In this document: positions 9,761 through 18,325 of the stretch, in pieces
Layout of the letters: each line of letters starts with the position of its first letter
Numbering within the stretch: the stretch's first letter is position 1
DNA from: Bacteroidales bacterium
GTDB lineage: Bacteria > Bacteroidota > Bacteroidia > Bacteroidales > UBA12077
Direction of reading: 5' to 3'
Assembly (NCBI GenBank): GCA_003446015.1
Contig: DMBU01000178.1
Coordinates: 1 to 49,229, forward strand
Length of the DNA: 49,229 bases
The notes under the pieces: model-generated
What the model was told of the DNA's origin: nothing
The model's input: the letters and a program-made list of their open reading frames with translations, nothing else
Database searches by the model: none
Program-made: the position numbers and the translations under genes

Positions 9761-10259
9761 GAAGACCGAAGTCAGAAGCTTGAAGTCTATTTATCATGCT
9801 TATTTTATTTTTTCCTTAAATGCTACCATCATATTCATTAAATTAAATGCATATTTATAATGTTCTTTAAATTCTTCTTCAGTAATATAATATCTTTTAG
9901 ATGCTTTGTGCAAGCAAGTAACCACTTCAGCAAGAGAACGAATTGAATATCCAATAAACTTCTTAAATTCCAAATTTGATTGTCCAATTGAACCTTCCGA
10001 TATATTTAAAGCAATAGAATCAACAGCTCTCATTATTTGTGATGAAAGATTATACATTTCTTCTTTAGGAAATTTATTAGATAACTGATAAATGCTTTAT
10101 CCAAATTCCATTGCTTTTTGCCAAATAATGAGTTTTTCAAATTTAAATTTTATCATTATTGTATTCGTTTTATTTAGACTTTCATCTTTCATTTTCTATC
10201 TTCCATCTTCCAACTTCTGCCTCCTGACTTCAGTCTTCTGACTCCTGACTTCGGTCTTC
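9761..10259. mobile_element. About 500-bp inverted-repeat-bounded element carrying a dead S23-like gene
   Basis: The left end GAAGACCGAAGTCAG (9761-9775) and the right end CTGACTTCGGTCTTC (10245-10259) are perfect 15-bp inverted repeats. Next to the right end is a second near-copy at 10224-10239 with a 21-bp period. Between them lies one four-helix-bundle reading frame with a nonsense codon. The element separates hyfC from hyfE in an otherwise tightly packed operon, which points to insertion. No transposase is present, so it would be non-autonomous. No target-site duplication was evident to me. Together with its flanks it fills the only gap over 300 bp inside the operon. Confidence 0.5.
9800..10156 (-). 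pseudogene. Four-helix-bundle (S23/bAvd-like) protein with internal stop
   Basis: Translating from the ATG at 10156 gives MIKFKFEKLIIWQKAMEFG, then TAA at 10099-10097 (codon 20), then in the same frame SIYQLSNKFPKEEMYNLSS and on to the end. The whole 118-codon frame matches the usual length and order of four-helix-bundle S23-family proteins: KFEKLIIWQKA at the start, then SIALNISEGS, and FKKFIGYSIRSLAEV. A single G-to-T change (GAA to TAA) would explain the stop. An ATG at 10057 could still give an 85-residue fragment lacking helix 1. Family members are pentameric helical bundles; the related bAvd protein works in diversity-generating retroelements, but no reverse transcriptase is present here. 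Confidence 0.75.
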
Positions 10260-10278
10260 TAAACTATAAATTAAAATC

Positions 10279-11184
10279 TTAAACCAATTTCCCCAAAATC
10301 ATCAATACCCCGAAAAATATGAGTAATGATACAGACGATAAGGTAAATATAAACTGTGCGTTATGACTCATTCTGTAACGTGCCGAGAAAGACTCAAGCA
10401 AACCAACTGCAACAGCAAATAGAGATTGAATTACCAGAAAAATTGGAATAGAATAATACAAAGGTAAAACACCAAAATAGAGATTAGCAATTAAAGCGCC
10501 ATACATAGCAAATTTAAGATTTGTGGCATGTAAAATTAAGCCCAAATCAAAACCACTATTATCCAAGATCATTACTTCGTGAATCATGGTAAGTTCAAGG
10601 TGTGTTTTTGGATCATCAACAGGCATGCGGCTGTTTTCTATCATGCAAATCATAACCAGAACAAATGTAGCCATTACACCAAGAGCGTATGAAATATACG
10701 AACCGAAATGGAATGTCATAAATATTTCATGAAATGAAGTATGTCCTGTAAGCAAAGCAAGAGATCCCATCAGAAGGAAAAAAGCAGGTTCAGCTAACAT
10801 AGAATAAAGTGCTTCGCGACTGGCACCCATTCCTTCAAAACTACTACCGGTATCCAATGCTGATATGATATTAAAAAACTTACCGAGAGCTAAAACATAA
10901 GCAAAAAATACAAAATCACCTTCAAAAGAAATAATCCCTTTATACTGACCAAAAGGTATAACCATAATAGCCATTACAACCGAAGCAAAATAGATGCCTG
11001 GTGCAATCTGAAAGATAAAACTTGTTGTTTCGCTATAAACAGCTCCTTTTTTAAATAATCGAATAATATCTTTAATAGGCTGAAATATTCCCGGACCTTT
11101 TCGCCCTGAAGCAATACTTTTTGTTCGGATGACAATACCCGTGAAAAAAAAGCTTACCAATATGATTAATCCAAAACTTATCAT
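10279..11184 (-). CDS. HyfC/HycD-like (NuoH-related) membrane anchor subunit
   Basis: A 301-residue protein with about eight hydrophobic helices. The loop motifs GRKGPGIFQPIKDIIRLFKK and NSRMPVDDPKTHLELTMIHE are hallmarks of HycD/HyfC and NuoH-like subunits; the latter carries the conserved acidic residues between the membrane and the soluble arm. The subunit anchors the small and large subunits to the antiporter-like chain and, in complex I, lines the quinone channel. It begins 3 bp after the second HyfB-like gene. Downstream, the operon is interrupted by a small inverted-repeat element before hyfE. Confidence 0.87.
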   Translation of the reverse strand: MISFGLIILVSFFFTGIVIRTKSIASGRKGPGIFQPIKDIIRLFKKGAVYSETTSFIFQIAPGIYFASVVMAIMVIPFGQYKGIISFEGDFVFFAYVLALGKFFNIISALDTGSSFEGMGASREALYSMLAEPAFFLLMGSLALLTGHTSFHEIFMTFHFGSYISYALGVMATFVLVMICMIENSRMPVDDPKTHLELTMIHEVMILDNSGFDLGLILHATNLKFAMYGALIANLYFGVLPLYYSIPIFLVIQSLFAVAVGLLESFSARYRMSHNAQFIFTLSSVSLLIFFGVLMILGKLV

Positions 11185-11187
11185 GAT

Positions 11188-13215
11188 TTACATGTTATTT
11201 AAAAAATGAATAATTGTAATGATTAAGTTATATATCTGCGGTACTGCAATTAAAAGAGTAATAAAAACAGCGCCGTATAAAATGTACATTTGAGATTTTC
11301 CGCTTTGCAATACACTGAATAAATGCAGAAAATGCTTAAGTTGCCGAACAGGATATTTTATTAAAGTTTCTTCAATTTTGTCTTTTGGGTGGGTTTCGTG
11401 CCAGGCTATATCAGGAAAAATTCCTTTTACTTCTTTTTTAAATTTATGAACATCTAACAATGGCTCTGCAAGTTTCCTGTAATTCCGTATAAAAGAACTT
11501 GCAGTATATTGCATCTTGCTGGTCTCCCCTGTGTATCCACATCCCCAGGTTGTTGATGTTTTGTAGTGATTTAGTTTTGTAAATCGGTTTCTTATTAAAA
11601 AAATAATACCTGCAATTCCAATAAGAAGAAGAGAGACATATCCTACTTGTGATATGGTAGTTGATATTGTTGATTCTAAAGGATTAAATGCAATACCTGA
11701 AATCCCTGTTAATTGAGAAACAGGCAAAGACAATGCTTTTAAAAAATAGCCCGGGAAAATACCAATTGATACAATCAAGACAACTATTAAATACATAGGG
11801 ATTAATTTAATAAAACTGCTTTCGTGTGGTTCGTAATGAAAAATATGACGAGGAGAACCCAAAAATATTGAACCAAAAGCTTTGGTAAAGCAAAGCATTG
11901 CAAGTCCACCAATAAGTACTAATCCAAAAATCGAAAAAACAATAAATAGCAAATTAAGAAAAACGGCATTGTGAATTCCACTGAAAATGCCACTATAAAT
12001 AATAAACTCAGAAACAAAACCATTAAAAGGGGGCAGTCCGCATATGGCTAATGAAGCAATTAAAAACAAAAAAGCAGTATGATACATTTTCTTACCCAGT
12101 CCACCAAGTTGTTCAATATTTACTGTATGAGTCGATTGATAAATATTTCCTGCTCCATAAAATAACAGCGATTTAAAAAGTGAATGATTAAGTGTATGCA
12201 ACAAAGCTCCGGAAAATCCAAGAACAGAAAGTAAGTTATTCCCGGTTCCTAAACCGATGCTTCCAAAACCGATTCCAATACCAATGATCCCAATGTTTTC
12301 GATACTGTGGTAAGCCAACAGTTTTTTTAAATTATGTTGCAGTATGGCTAGCATAACTCCGTAAATTCCGGAAACGATTGAAATAAATAAGATGAAATAA
12401 CCAATGGTAAGGTAATCAGTTTGAATTATGAAAAGCATTCTTAATATTCCATAGATTCCTATTTTTATGATCACGCCCGACATGACTCCTGAAATATGTG
12501 CCGGAGCTGCTGGATGAGCCAATGGAAGCCAGGTGTGAAAAGGAACAAAACCAGCTTTAATGGCAAAGCCAATAAAGAAGATGATCATTAACAGTAAGCT
12601 GCCAAAAATGGAGATTGAGTTTGAAAAATCTTTTATTGAATTAAAATCAAAGGAGTTTGTTTTATAAAATACCCAGATGAAACCAAGGGTAATTAATAAA
12701 ATGCTTACATGAGATTGTATTAAGAAGTTGATACCGGCTTTTAAAACCTTGCCATTGTAATTTTCAAAAATAACCAGAATAAATGATGATAAAGCCATAA
12801 TTTCCCATGCAATAAGAAAAACAAGGCTGTTCTGAATTACACAAATAGAAATAAGAGAGGTATGTGCTAAAATGTAACTAATCCAATGCAGCGATAAGTT
12901 TGATTTCTGATTTTGATAAGCCTGCATGTATTTCATTCCATAAATAATACCTGTAATGAATGTGAAATTTATGGTTAAAATGAACCATGCAGAAAGACCA
13001 TCTATTCTAACAGGTATGATTGAGGTGACAATTGTGCCGGATAAAAACAGCTCAATTGATTCACCTGTTATTGCTTTTATTGCCGGAATACTGCTAAGAA
13101 TGCTAACACTTATTACCGAAATCATTGTAGTAATACCTTTCATTCTTGAATTACTGAATGGTATTATCACAAATGATAAAACAACAATAATTAGTATGGC
13201 ATAAATCAGAATCAT
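11188..13215 (-). CDS. HyfB/HycC-like antiporter-type subunit, copy 2
   Basis: A 675-residue, highly hydrophobic NuoL-family protein. It contains LIAWEIMALSSFILVIF (TM5 Glu), AIKAGFVPFHTWLPLAHPAAP (TM7 Lys and the conserved HPAAP loop), LAYHSIENIGIIGIGIG and LNHSLFKSLLFYGAGNIY (TM12-type Lys), plus the HyfB-type C-terminal extension with TTWGCGYTGE. Ion-path residues look intact. The ATG overlaps the stop of copy 1 in a TAATG arrangement, giving coupled translation. It is clearly paralogous to the preceding gene, with most motifs shared nearly word for word, so a tandem duplication is the likely origin, followed by considerable divergence. Confidence 0.88.
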   Translation of the reverse strand: MILIYAILIIVVLSFVIIPFSNSRMKGITTMISVISVSILSSIPAIKAITGESIELFLSGTIVTSIIPVRIDGLSAWFILTINFTFITGIIYGMKYMQAYQNQKSNLSLHWISYILAHTSLISICVIQNSLVFLIAWEIMALSSFILVIFENYNGKVLKAGINFLIQSHVSILLITLGFIWVFYKTNSFDFNSIKDFSNSISIFGSLLLMIIFFIGFAIKAGFVPFHTWLPLAHPAAPAHISGVMSGVIIKIGIYGILRMLFIIQTDYLTIGYFILFISIVSGIYGVMLAILQHNLKKLLAYHSIENIGIIGIGIGFGSIGLGTGNNLLSVLGFSGALLHTLNHSLFKSLLFYGAGNIYQSTHTVNIEQLGGLGKKMYHTAFLFLIASLAICGLPPFNGFVSEFIIYSGIFSGIHNAVFLNLLFIVFSIFGLVLIGGLAMLCFTKAFGSIFLGSPRHIFHYEPHESSFIKLIPMYLIVVLIVSIGIFPGYFLKALSLPVSQLTGISGIAFNPLESTISTTISQVGYVSLLLIGIAGIIFLIRNRFTKLNHYKTSTTWGCGYTGETSKMQYTASSFIRNYRKLAEPLLDVHKFKKEVKGIFPDIAWHETHPKDKIEETLIKYPVRQLKHFLHLFSVLQSGKSQMYILYGAVFITLLIAVPQIYNLIITIIHFLNNM

Positions 13216-15215
13216 TAAATAATATTAAATAAAGTACCCAAAAATACAATGGCAATAAAAAACAAACCATAAATGATATACATCTGCAAACTACCGTTCT
13301 GAACAAACTGAAACAGATTCATGAAATATTGCAATCGGTTGGTTATTTTTCCAATCATTTTATTTTCAAAAAAATCAACATAATAGGATGAATGTTTTCG
13401 TCCTTGTGGAAATATTTCAATGGTCTCAATTTCTTCGTATTTTTTCTTTTCCGAAACAACAAATCCTAAAATCTTACCAAGCGATTTCGAGTAAGATTTA
13501 CCGGTGTATTGCATGCTAACTTTTGGTGCTACATATCCGCAACCCCAGGTTGATGAAATCTGTGTTGCATTTTTCTTTATTAAGTATGATCTTGTGACAT
13601 AAATCGCGAGAATTAGTATTAGAAATCCTGCTGCATAAATTCCAACCAGTGATAAATTATTTAGAAAAGGATTTAAGGTGATAATATCAAAACTTTCTAT
13701 TCCTGCAAAGGAATTCAGAACTGCTTGTGATGCATATTTAAAAAAGAATGAAGGAAAAATTCCAATCAAAAGCATAATCCCGATAATAATGTATTGAGGC
13801 ATTCGCATTGAGAATGAAACTTCGGCAGGAACTGAATGCAATTCTGTTCTTTGATTTCCCAGGAAAATTGTACCAAAACTTTTTGTGAATACCAATAATG
13901 ATAAACCTCCTATAATGGCTAATCCTGCAAAAGAAACAATAATAAGTATTACATGATAAATATTGGAAGAGCTGATTCCTTCGAGCATTCCTTTATAAAG
14001 AATAAATTCAGAAACAAAACCATTAAATGGAGGTAATCCACCTATTGCCAGAGCTCCAATCAGAAAAATAAAAGCTGTTTGAGGCATTTTGTGAATTAAT
14101 CCACCCAGTTTTTCCATATCACGGGTGTGTGTTTGCTGGTAAACCGAACCTGCCGAGAAGAATAATAATGATTTAAATAAAGAGTGGTTTAAGGTATGCA
14201 ACAATGCTCCTCCAAAACCCAATACGATTAATATGTTATTACCATTACCTAAACCAATTAGTCCTAAACCCATTCCAATGCCAACTATACCAATGTTTTC
14301 AATGGTACAGTAAGCCAGCATCTTTTTAAAATCGCGATGAACAGCCGAGTTAATTATTCCGAATAAACCTGTTAAAACGGAAAGAGCAAGAATTGATTCG
14401 CCAATGATTATAAAATCGGAACGTAGAAAAGTCATCATTCTGAGAATCCCATAAATGCCAACTTTTACAATTACACCTGACATTACACCTGAAATATGTG
14501 AAGGTGCAGCCGGATGTGCGTGGGGTAACCACGAATGAAAAGGAATAAATCCTGCCTTTATACCAAATCCAATAAAGAAGATTAAGAATAGCCAACTATT
14601 CGAATGAGTTTGAAAGAATTGCGCTATTGCATTAAAATCTAACGATCCGGTTGAACTATATACCCAGATAAAAGCAACAGATAATAAAGCAACTCCAATA
14701 TGCATCTGAACAAGGTAATTTAATCCTGCCTTAAGGGTTTTGTTATTTTGATGATCAAAAATGACAAGCATCAGTGATGAAAGCGACATTAATTCCCAAA
14801 CAATTAAAAACACAATACTGTTTTGCACCATACAAACCCAAAGCATAGAAGAATGGAAAAGCAGATATTGAATCCAGTGTATCGTAAGATTTGATTTTTG
14901 ATTGCTATACTGCTTCATATATCCTATACCATATATAACTCCGGTTATACTTGTAAAATTTATAATAAGTATGAACCATGCTGATAGCGAATCGATACGG
15001 ACAGGAATGTTACCTGTTAATGAAATGCCTGAAAAAGCAACTTCAATTTCCTCGGCTACAAGCGCATGCATTGCGGGAATGGAAGTTAATATTGCAGTAA
15101 TCATTACAAATCCAAACGTAATATTTCCTTTGATTTTATCAGGAACAAAAAATATTGCAAACCATCCAACAATAGTTGCAAAGAGAGATAGGATAAGAAA
15201 TTGAATATCGATCAT
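13215..15215 (-). CDS. HyfB/HycC-like antiporter-type subunit, copy 1
   Basis: First gene of the operon, 666 residues. It shows the same NuoL/HyfB layout as its downstream paralogue: LIVWELMSLSSLMLVIF, GIKAGFIPFHSWLPHAHPAAP, LAYCTIENIGIVGIGMG, LNHSLFKSLLFFSAGSVY, and a C-terminal tail with STWGCGYVAPKVSMQYTG. These give the conserved membrane Glu and Lys residues of proton-pumping subunits. In E. coli Hyf the operon order is hyfABCDEFGHI; here there are two HyfB-like proteins and no recognisable HyfD, so one copy probably occupies the third antiporter slot. The stop shares one base with the start of copy 2. A -7-like element lies about 110 bp upstream. Confidence 0.88.
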   Translation of the reverse strand: MIDIQFLILSLFATIVGWFAIFFVPDKIKGNITFGFVMITAILTSIPAMHALVAEEIEVAFSGISLTGNIPVRIDSLSAWFILIINFTSITGVIYGIGYMKQYSNQKSNLTIHWIQYLLFHSSMLWVCMVQNSIVFLIVWELMSLSSLMLVIFDHQNNKTLKAGLNYLVQMHIGVALLSVAFIWVYSSTGSLDFNAIAQFFQTHSNSWLFLIFFIGFGIKAGFIPFHSWLPHAHPAAPSHISGVMSGVIVKVGIYGILRMMTFLRSDFIIIGESILALSVLTGLFGIINSAVHRDFKKMLAYCTIENIGIVGIGMGLGLIGLGNGNNILIVLGFGGALLHTLNHSLFKSLLFFSAGSVYQQTHTRDMEKLGGLIHKMPQTAFIFLIGALAIGGLPPFNGFVSEFILYKGMLEGISSSNIYHVILIIVSFAGLAIIGGLSLLVFTKSFGTIFLGNQRTELHSVPAEVSFSMRMPQYIIIGIMLLIGIFPSFFFKYASQAVLNSFAGIESFDIITLNPFLNNLSLVGIYAAGFLILILAIYVTRSYLIKKNATQISSTWGCGYVAPKVSMQYTGKSYSKSLGKILGFVVSEKKKYEEIETIEIFPQGRKHSSYYVDFFENKMIGKITNRLQYFMNLFQFVQNGSLQMYIIYGLFFIAIVFLGTLFNII

Positions 15216-15327
15216 AAAATAAACTTAAAGACAATTTAATTTTAAAGTATTTGATGGATAAACGGTAATAAAACTCAAATAACCCGGTAATAATTTAATT
15301 ATAAGAATTTTTATAAAAAGTAAAACG

Positions 15328-15335
15328 CAAAGATA
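15328..15335 (-). promoter_or_regulatory. -7 element TATCTTTG for the hydrogenase-like operon
   Basis: An exact TAnnTTTG match on the minus strand, the Bacteroidota sigma -7 consensus, placing a start site about 105 bp before the first operon gene. No TTG/TTTG -33 element is visible at the usual distance, so the call is tentative. Confidence 0.3.
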
Positions 15336-15464
15336 ATTCAATTTAAGAATTAATGTTTTTCATGCACTAAAAATAATGGGATTGTTATCAACTTAAATTA
15401 AATCATTTAATGAAATAGAATTTAAGTAATCAGATTTTTCGGTCCTTAAATTTAAAATCTTCTT

Positions 15465-15472
15465 TATATTTG
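15465..15472 (+). promoter_or_regulatory. -7 element TATATTTG for the HD hydrolase gene
   Basis: An exact TAnnTTTG match 50 bp before the ATG at 15523, giving a predicted leader of about 44 nt. The -33 region lacks a clear TTG. Confidence 0.38.
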
Positions 15473-15522
15473 TTCGAGTGATGAGCTGATTGGAGAAATT
15501 TTAGCCGATACTATAAAAAGCT

Positions 15523-16092
15523 ATGAGTGAACTAAATCTTATTTTTTCTGCATTAGAATTCGCTGCAGATCGTCATAAATGTCAGACCCGAAAAGGAATT
15601 TGCAAAATGCCATACATCAACCATCCAATTCGGGTTGCTAAAATTTTAACTGATTTTGGAGAAACAGACCCTGAACTTATTATGGCTGCACTTTTGCATG
15701 ATGTAATTGAAGATACTACTTCGAATGAGCAGGAAATTAAAGAGTTATCTGAAGTAATTTTGAATAAGTTTGGTGAAAATGTATTATTGACTGTTTTAGA
15801 GGTTTCCGATAATAAAAATCTTCCGGTTGAAGAACGTAAACGATTACAGGTAGTACATACGCCTGAGCTTTCAGATCGATCAAAGAAACTTAAAATTGCC
15901 GATAAAATCAGTAATATTCTGGATATAAAAAATGATCCTCCGGAAAACTGGCCATTAGAGCGTAAACTTGCTTACCTTGATTGGTCAAAACAAGTCGTGA
16001 ATGGAGCACGAGGGTTAAATAAAAATCTTGATCAGTATTTTGATAAAGTGTACCAAGAAACGTATGATTATTTGAAAAGAACAAAGTATTAA
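15523..16092 (+). CDS. MESH1-like HD-domain phosphohydrolase (ppGpp hydrolase type)
   Basis: A 189-residue stand-alone HD protein. The order FAADRHKCQTRKG, PYINHPIRVAKIL, AALLHDVIEDT, EERKRLQVVHTPELS, KKLKIADKISNI and WSKQVVNGARG follows animal MESH1 and the hydrolase half of SpoT almost throughout. The metal-binding residues are the His of NHP, the HD pair and the Asp of KIADK. There is no synthetase domain and no TGS or ACT domain, so it fits a small alarmone hydrolase. MESH1 homologues hydrolyse (p)ppGpp, and the animal enzyme also dephosphorylates NADPH; either could be the substrate here. It is monocistronic and divergent from the hydrogenase-like operon. Confidence 0.83.
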   Translation: MSELNLIFSALEFAADRHKCQTRKGICKMPYINHPIRVAKILTDFGETDPELIMAALLHDVIEDTTSNEQEIKELSEVILNKFGENVLLTVLEVSDNKNLPVEERKRLQVVHTPELSDRSKKLKIADKISNILDIKNDPPENWPLERKLAYLDWSKQVVNGARGLNKNLDQYFDKVYQETYDYLKRTKY

Positions 16093-16097
16093 TGCTT

Positions 16098-16124
16098 CAA
16101 TCTTCTCAATCTTCTCAATCTTTT
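16098..16124. repeat. Tandem 9-bp repeat CAATCTTCT, three units
   Basis: Two perfect CAATCTTCT units followed by CAATCTTTT, lying between the stop of the HD hydrolase gene and the converging stop of the NhaC gene; the last two bases overlap the NhaC stop codon. No hairpin terminator is seen between these convergent genes. Confidence 0.6.
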
Positions 16125-18078
16125 AATATGGTTTCCCGAAAAATTTAACGATTAAAAACAAAACAAATAATCCGGCAGGAAATAATATCCAGGAAGATAC
16201 TCCAAAAGCTGCGGGAATTATTCCAATGATAATAGAAACACCACCAACTGTAAGGGCATATGGCAGTTGAGTGCGAACATGCTCAATATGATTACATGAG
16301 CTTGCAAGAGAGCTTAATATGGTTGTATCTGATATTGGTGAACAATGATCACCCATAACAGAGCCTGCTAAAACTGCTGAAACTACATTATGAAAAATCA
16401 TTAAAGATTCTTCGTGGTTTAATCCTGAGTTCTGAGCAATTAACCACGATGCAGGTAATATTAAAGGGTACAAAATGGCCATTGTTCCCCAGGATGAGCC
16501 AGTTGAAAATGCTACTAAGGCTCCAAGAATAAATGTTAAAGCAGGTATAAATTGCGGACCAATATTAATACTTACAAGACTATGAGATATAAAATCGGCT
16601 GTATGTAAATGTTTTGTAACCAATGCTATTGACCAGGCTAAAATCAGAATAACAATTGCTGTTAACATGGTTCTGAAACCATTTATTAAACTGTCAACAG
16701 TATCTTTTAAGCTGAGTATCTTCTGAACAAGAGTAAGTAAGATTGCAACCAGAACTCCTGAAATAGATGCCCAAAGTAAAGCTTTATACGAATCGCTGTT
16801 ACCAATAACAGTCGATAATTTTGTTCCAAAGGACATTGTACTGTCATGCCATACGGATTGATCCCCCCCGGTGTAAAGTAAACCTGCAAATGTGCCGAAT
16901 ATTATCACAAATACAGGTATTGCTGCATTATACCAACGTGGTGTAATATGCTCAGGAATCTCTAATTCATTAATTTTATTTGAAAAAGTATTACTGTCAT
17001 CGTCATTAACTGCCAGTTCAGACTCTCGCGCATTTTTTTCAGCATGATACATTGGACCATAATCGACCTGTTTGCGAATTAATATCAATATAAATAATAA
17101 GGCAAAAATAGGGTAGAAGGCATAACCCAAAGAATTAATAAAAATAGTATATGCACTTTCATCAATACCAATTGTATTAATACCATCCTGAATATAACTT
17201 AATTCTGCACCAATCCATGTTGTAACAAAAGCAATGGCTGTTATTGGAGCAGCAGTTGAATCAACAATATAAGCAAGTTTCTCTCTTGATATTTTTAATT
17301 TGTCGGTTACCGGACGCATTGTATTCCCAACTACCAGTGTATTTGCATAATCATCAAAAAATATGGCAATTCCTAACAGCCAGGTTACAAACTGACCTGA
17401 TCTGGGACTACTTGCATATTTTGACAAGATATTTACAATACCTTTCATTCCTCCATTCCGGGTTATGATATTTACCATTGCTCCAATCAGCATAGAGAAA
17501 ATAATAATTGCCATATGTCCACTTTCTGTTAAGGCCTCAATGATATATGTATCAACTATGGCAAACAATCCTTTAAAAATGGCCATAAACAATGAACTGT
17601 CCTGATACCAGAACATGGTTGCTGTTCCAACCAAAATACCAATAAATAGAGCTGTGAAAACTTCCTTAAATATTAATGCAAAAAGAATGGCAATAAGAGG
17701 AGGAATAACCGAAAACCAAAGTGGAATAGGAGTAACTTTTTTAGTAAAGCTATATTCCGATATTTTTATCTCAAAATTTTGATTCTGATTGAATTTATAT
17801 TTAAAACTGGCAATTCCTTTTATCACTCTAACCACGATAGGCTTGTCATTCACTTTTATTGTAACTGGATAACCCTCATAAACCTTTCTGAATTCCTGAT
17901 TTTTAAAATTTATTTTAATTTCTGTTTCTATTCCTTTAACGATTACATTGGTCATTTCTATGCTTACATCATTTTTGTTAAGCTTAGGAGCATCTGTAAT
18001 ATCGGTTGCTTGAGCTAATGTTAGAAATGAAAATGCAATTAAAATGCTGAAAAATATTTTTTGTATTAAAAAATTCAT
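16123..18078 (-). CDS. NhaC-family Na+/H+ antiporter with N-terminal exported domain
   Basis: The start is set at the ATG at 18078; the longer frame needs a TTG two codons earlier. Residues 1-24 look like a signal peptide (hydrophobic core, ending LTLAQA). Residues about 25-120 are a beta-rich, non-membrane region (EGYPVTIKVNDKPIVV), probably an Ig-like ectodomain outside the membrane. Residues about 122-651 are an NhaC-type transporter: the FFDDYANTLVVG motif, LVAFSTGSSWGTMAILYP, and GDHCSPISDTTILSS. The family exchanges sodium for protons or, in some members, organic acids. At 651 residues it is longer than a usual NhaC of about 480-530, because of the N-terminal addition. Inner-membrane protein; substrate not resolved. 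Confidence 0.85.
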   Translation of the reverse strand: MNFLIQKIFFSILIAFSFLTLAQATDITDAPKLNKNDVSIEMTNVIVKGIETEIKINFKNQEFRKVYEGYPVTIKVNDKPIVVRVIKGIASFKYKFNQNQNFEIKISEYSFTKKVTPIPLWFSVIPPLIAILFALIFKEVFTALFIGILVGTATMFWYQDSSLFMAIFKGLFAIVDTYIIEALTESGHMAIIIFSMLIGAMVNIITRNGGMKGIVNILSKYASSPRSGQFVTWLLGIAIFFDDYANTLVVGNTMRPVTDKLKISREKLAYIVDSTAAPITAIAFVTTWIGAELSYIQDGINTIGIDESAYTIFINSLGYAFYPIFALLFILILIRKQVDYGPMYHAEKNARESELAVNDDDSNTFSNKINELEIPEHITPRWYNAAIPVFVIIFGTFAGLLYTGGDQSVWHDSTMSFGTKLSTVIGNSDSYKALLWASISGVLVAILLTLVQKILSLKDTVDSLINGFRTMLTAIVILILAWSIALVTKHLHTADFISHSLVSINIGPQFIPALTFILGALVAFSTGSSWGTMAILYPLILPASWLIAQNSGLNHEESLMIFHNVVSAVLAGSVMGDHCSPISDTTILSSLASSCNHIEHVRTQLPYALTVGGVSIIIGIIPAAFGVSSWILFPAGLFVLFLIVKFFGKPY

Positions 18079-18325
18079 GAGCAACTATCGTATAAAAAAT
18101 TACATCTCTAAAATAGAGAAAAAAAAGAAATTTATATCTTTTTTTTGATCTTGTAAATCAGATTTGGTTTAAGTCATAGAATGATAAATGTATCAATTAA
18201 AGCGTATAATGACTTTTAGAATATTTAAAATATTTGATTATTAGTCTGTTAATTCGATGTTAAAGTCTGATTTAAATTTTGATTTTAAGCGAAAAAGAGT
18301 TAATTTGGATTTAAATATTTGAATC

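Larger units (their letters stand above)
15216..15522. other. Divergent intergenic region, AT-rich
   Basis: A 307-bp AT-rich spacer between the hydrogenase-like operon (leftward) and the HD hydrolase gene (rightward). Apart from two TAnnTTTG elements, one per direction, I see no gene, structured RNA or convincing operator in it. Confidence 0.5.

Noticed and set aside
9800..10156. Diversity-generating retroelement (bAvd-like gene)
   Set aside because: No reverse transcriptase, template repeat or variable repeat was seen; the gene is an isolated S23-like copy with a nonsense codon.
9755..10262. CRISPR array (repeats CTGACTTC-GTCTTCT)
   Set aside because: Only two adjacent copies plus one inverted copy, with no regular spacers and no cas genes.
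5361..15215. Respiratory complex I (nuo operon)
   Set aside because: Subunit types and gene order follow Hyf (fused NuoC-D, HyfE, HyfF, long HyfB), with no NuoA, NuoJ or NuoE/F/G, and cluster N2 ligands are missing.
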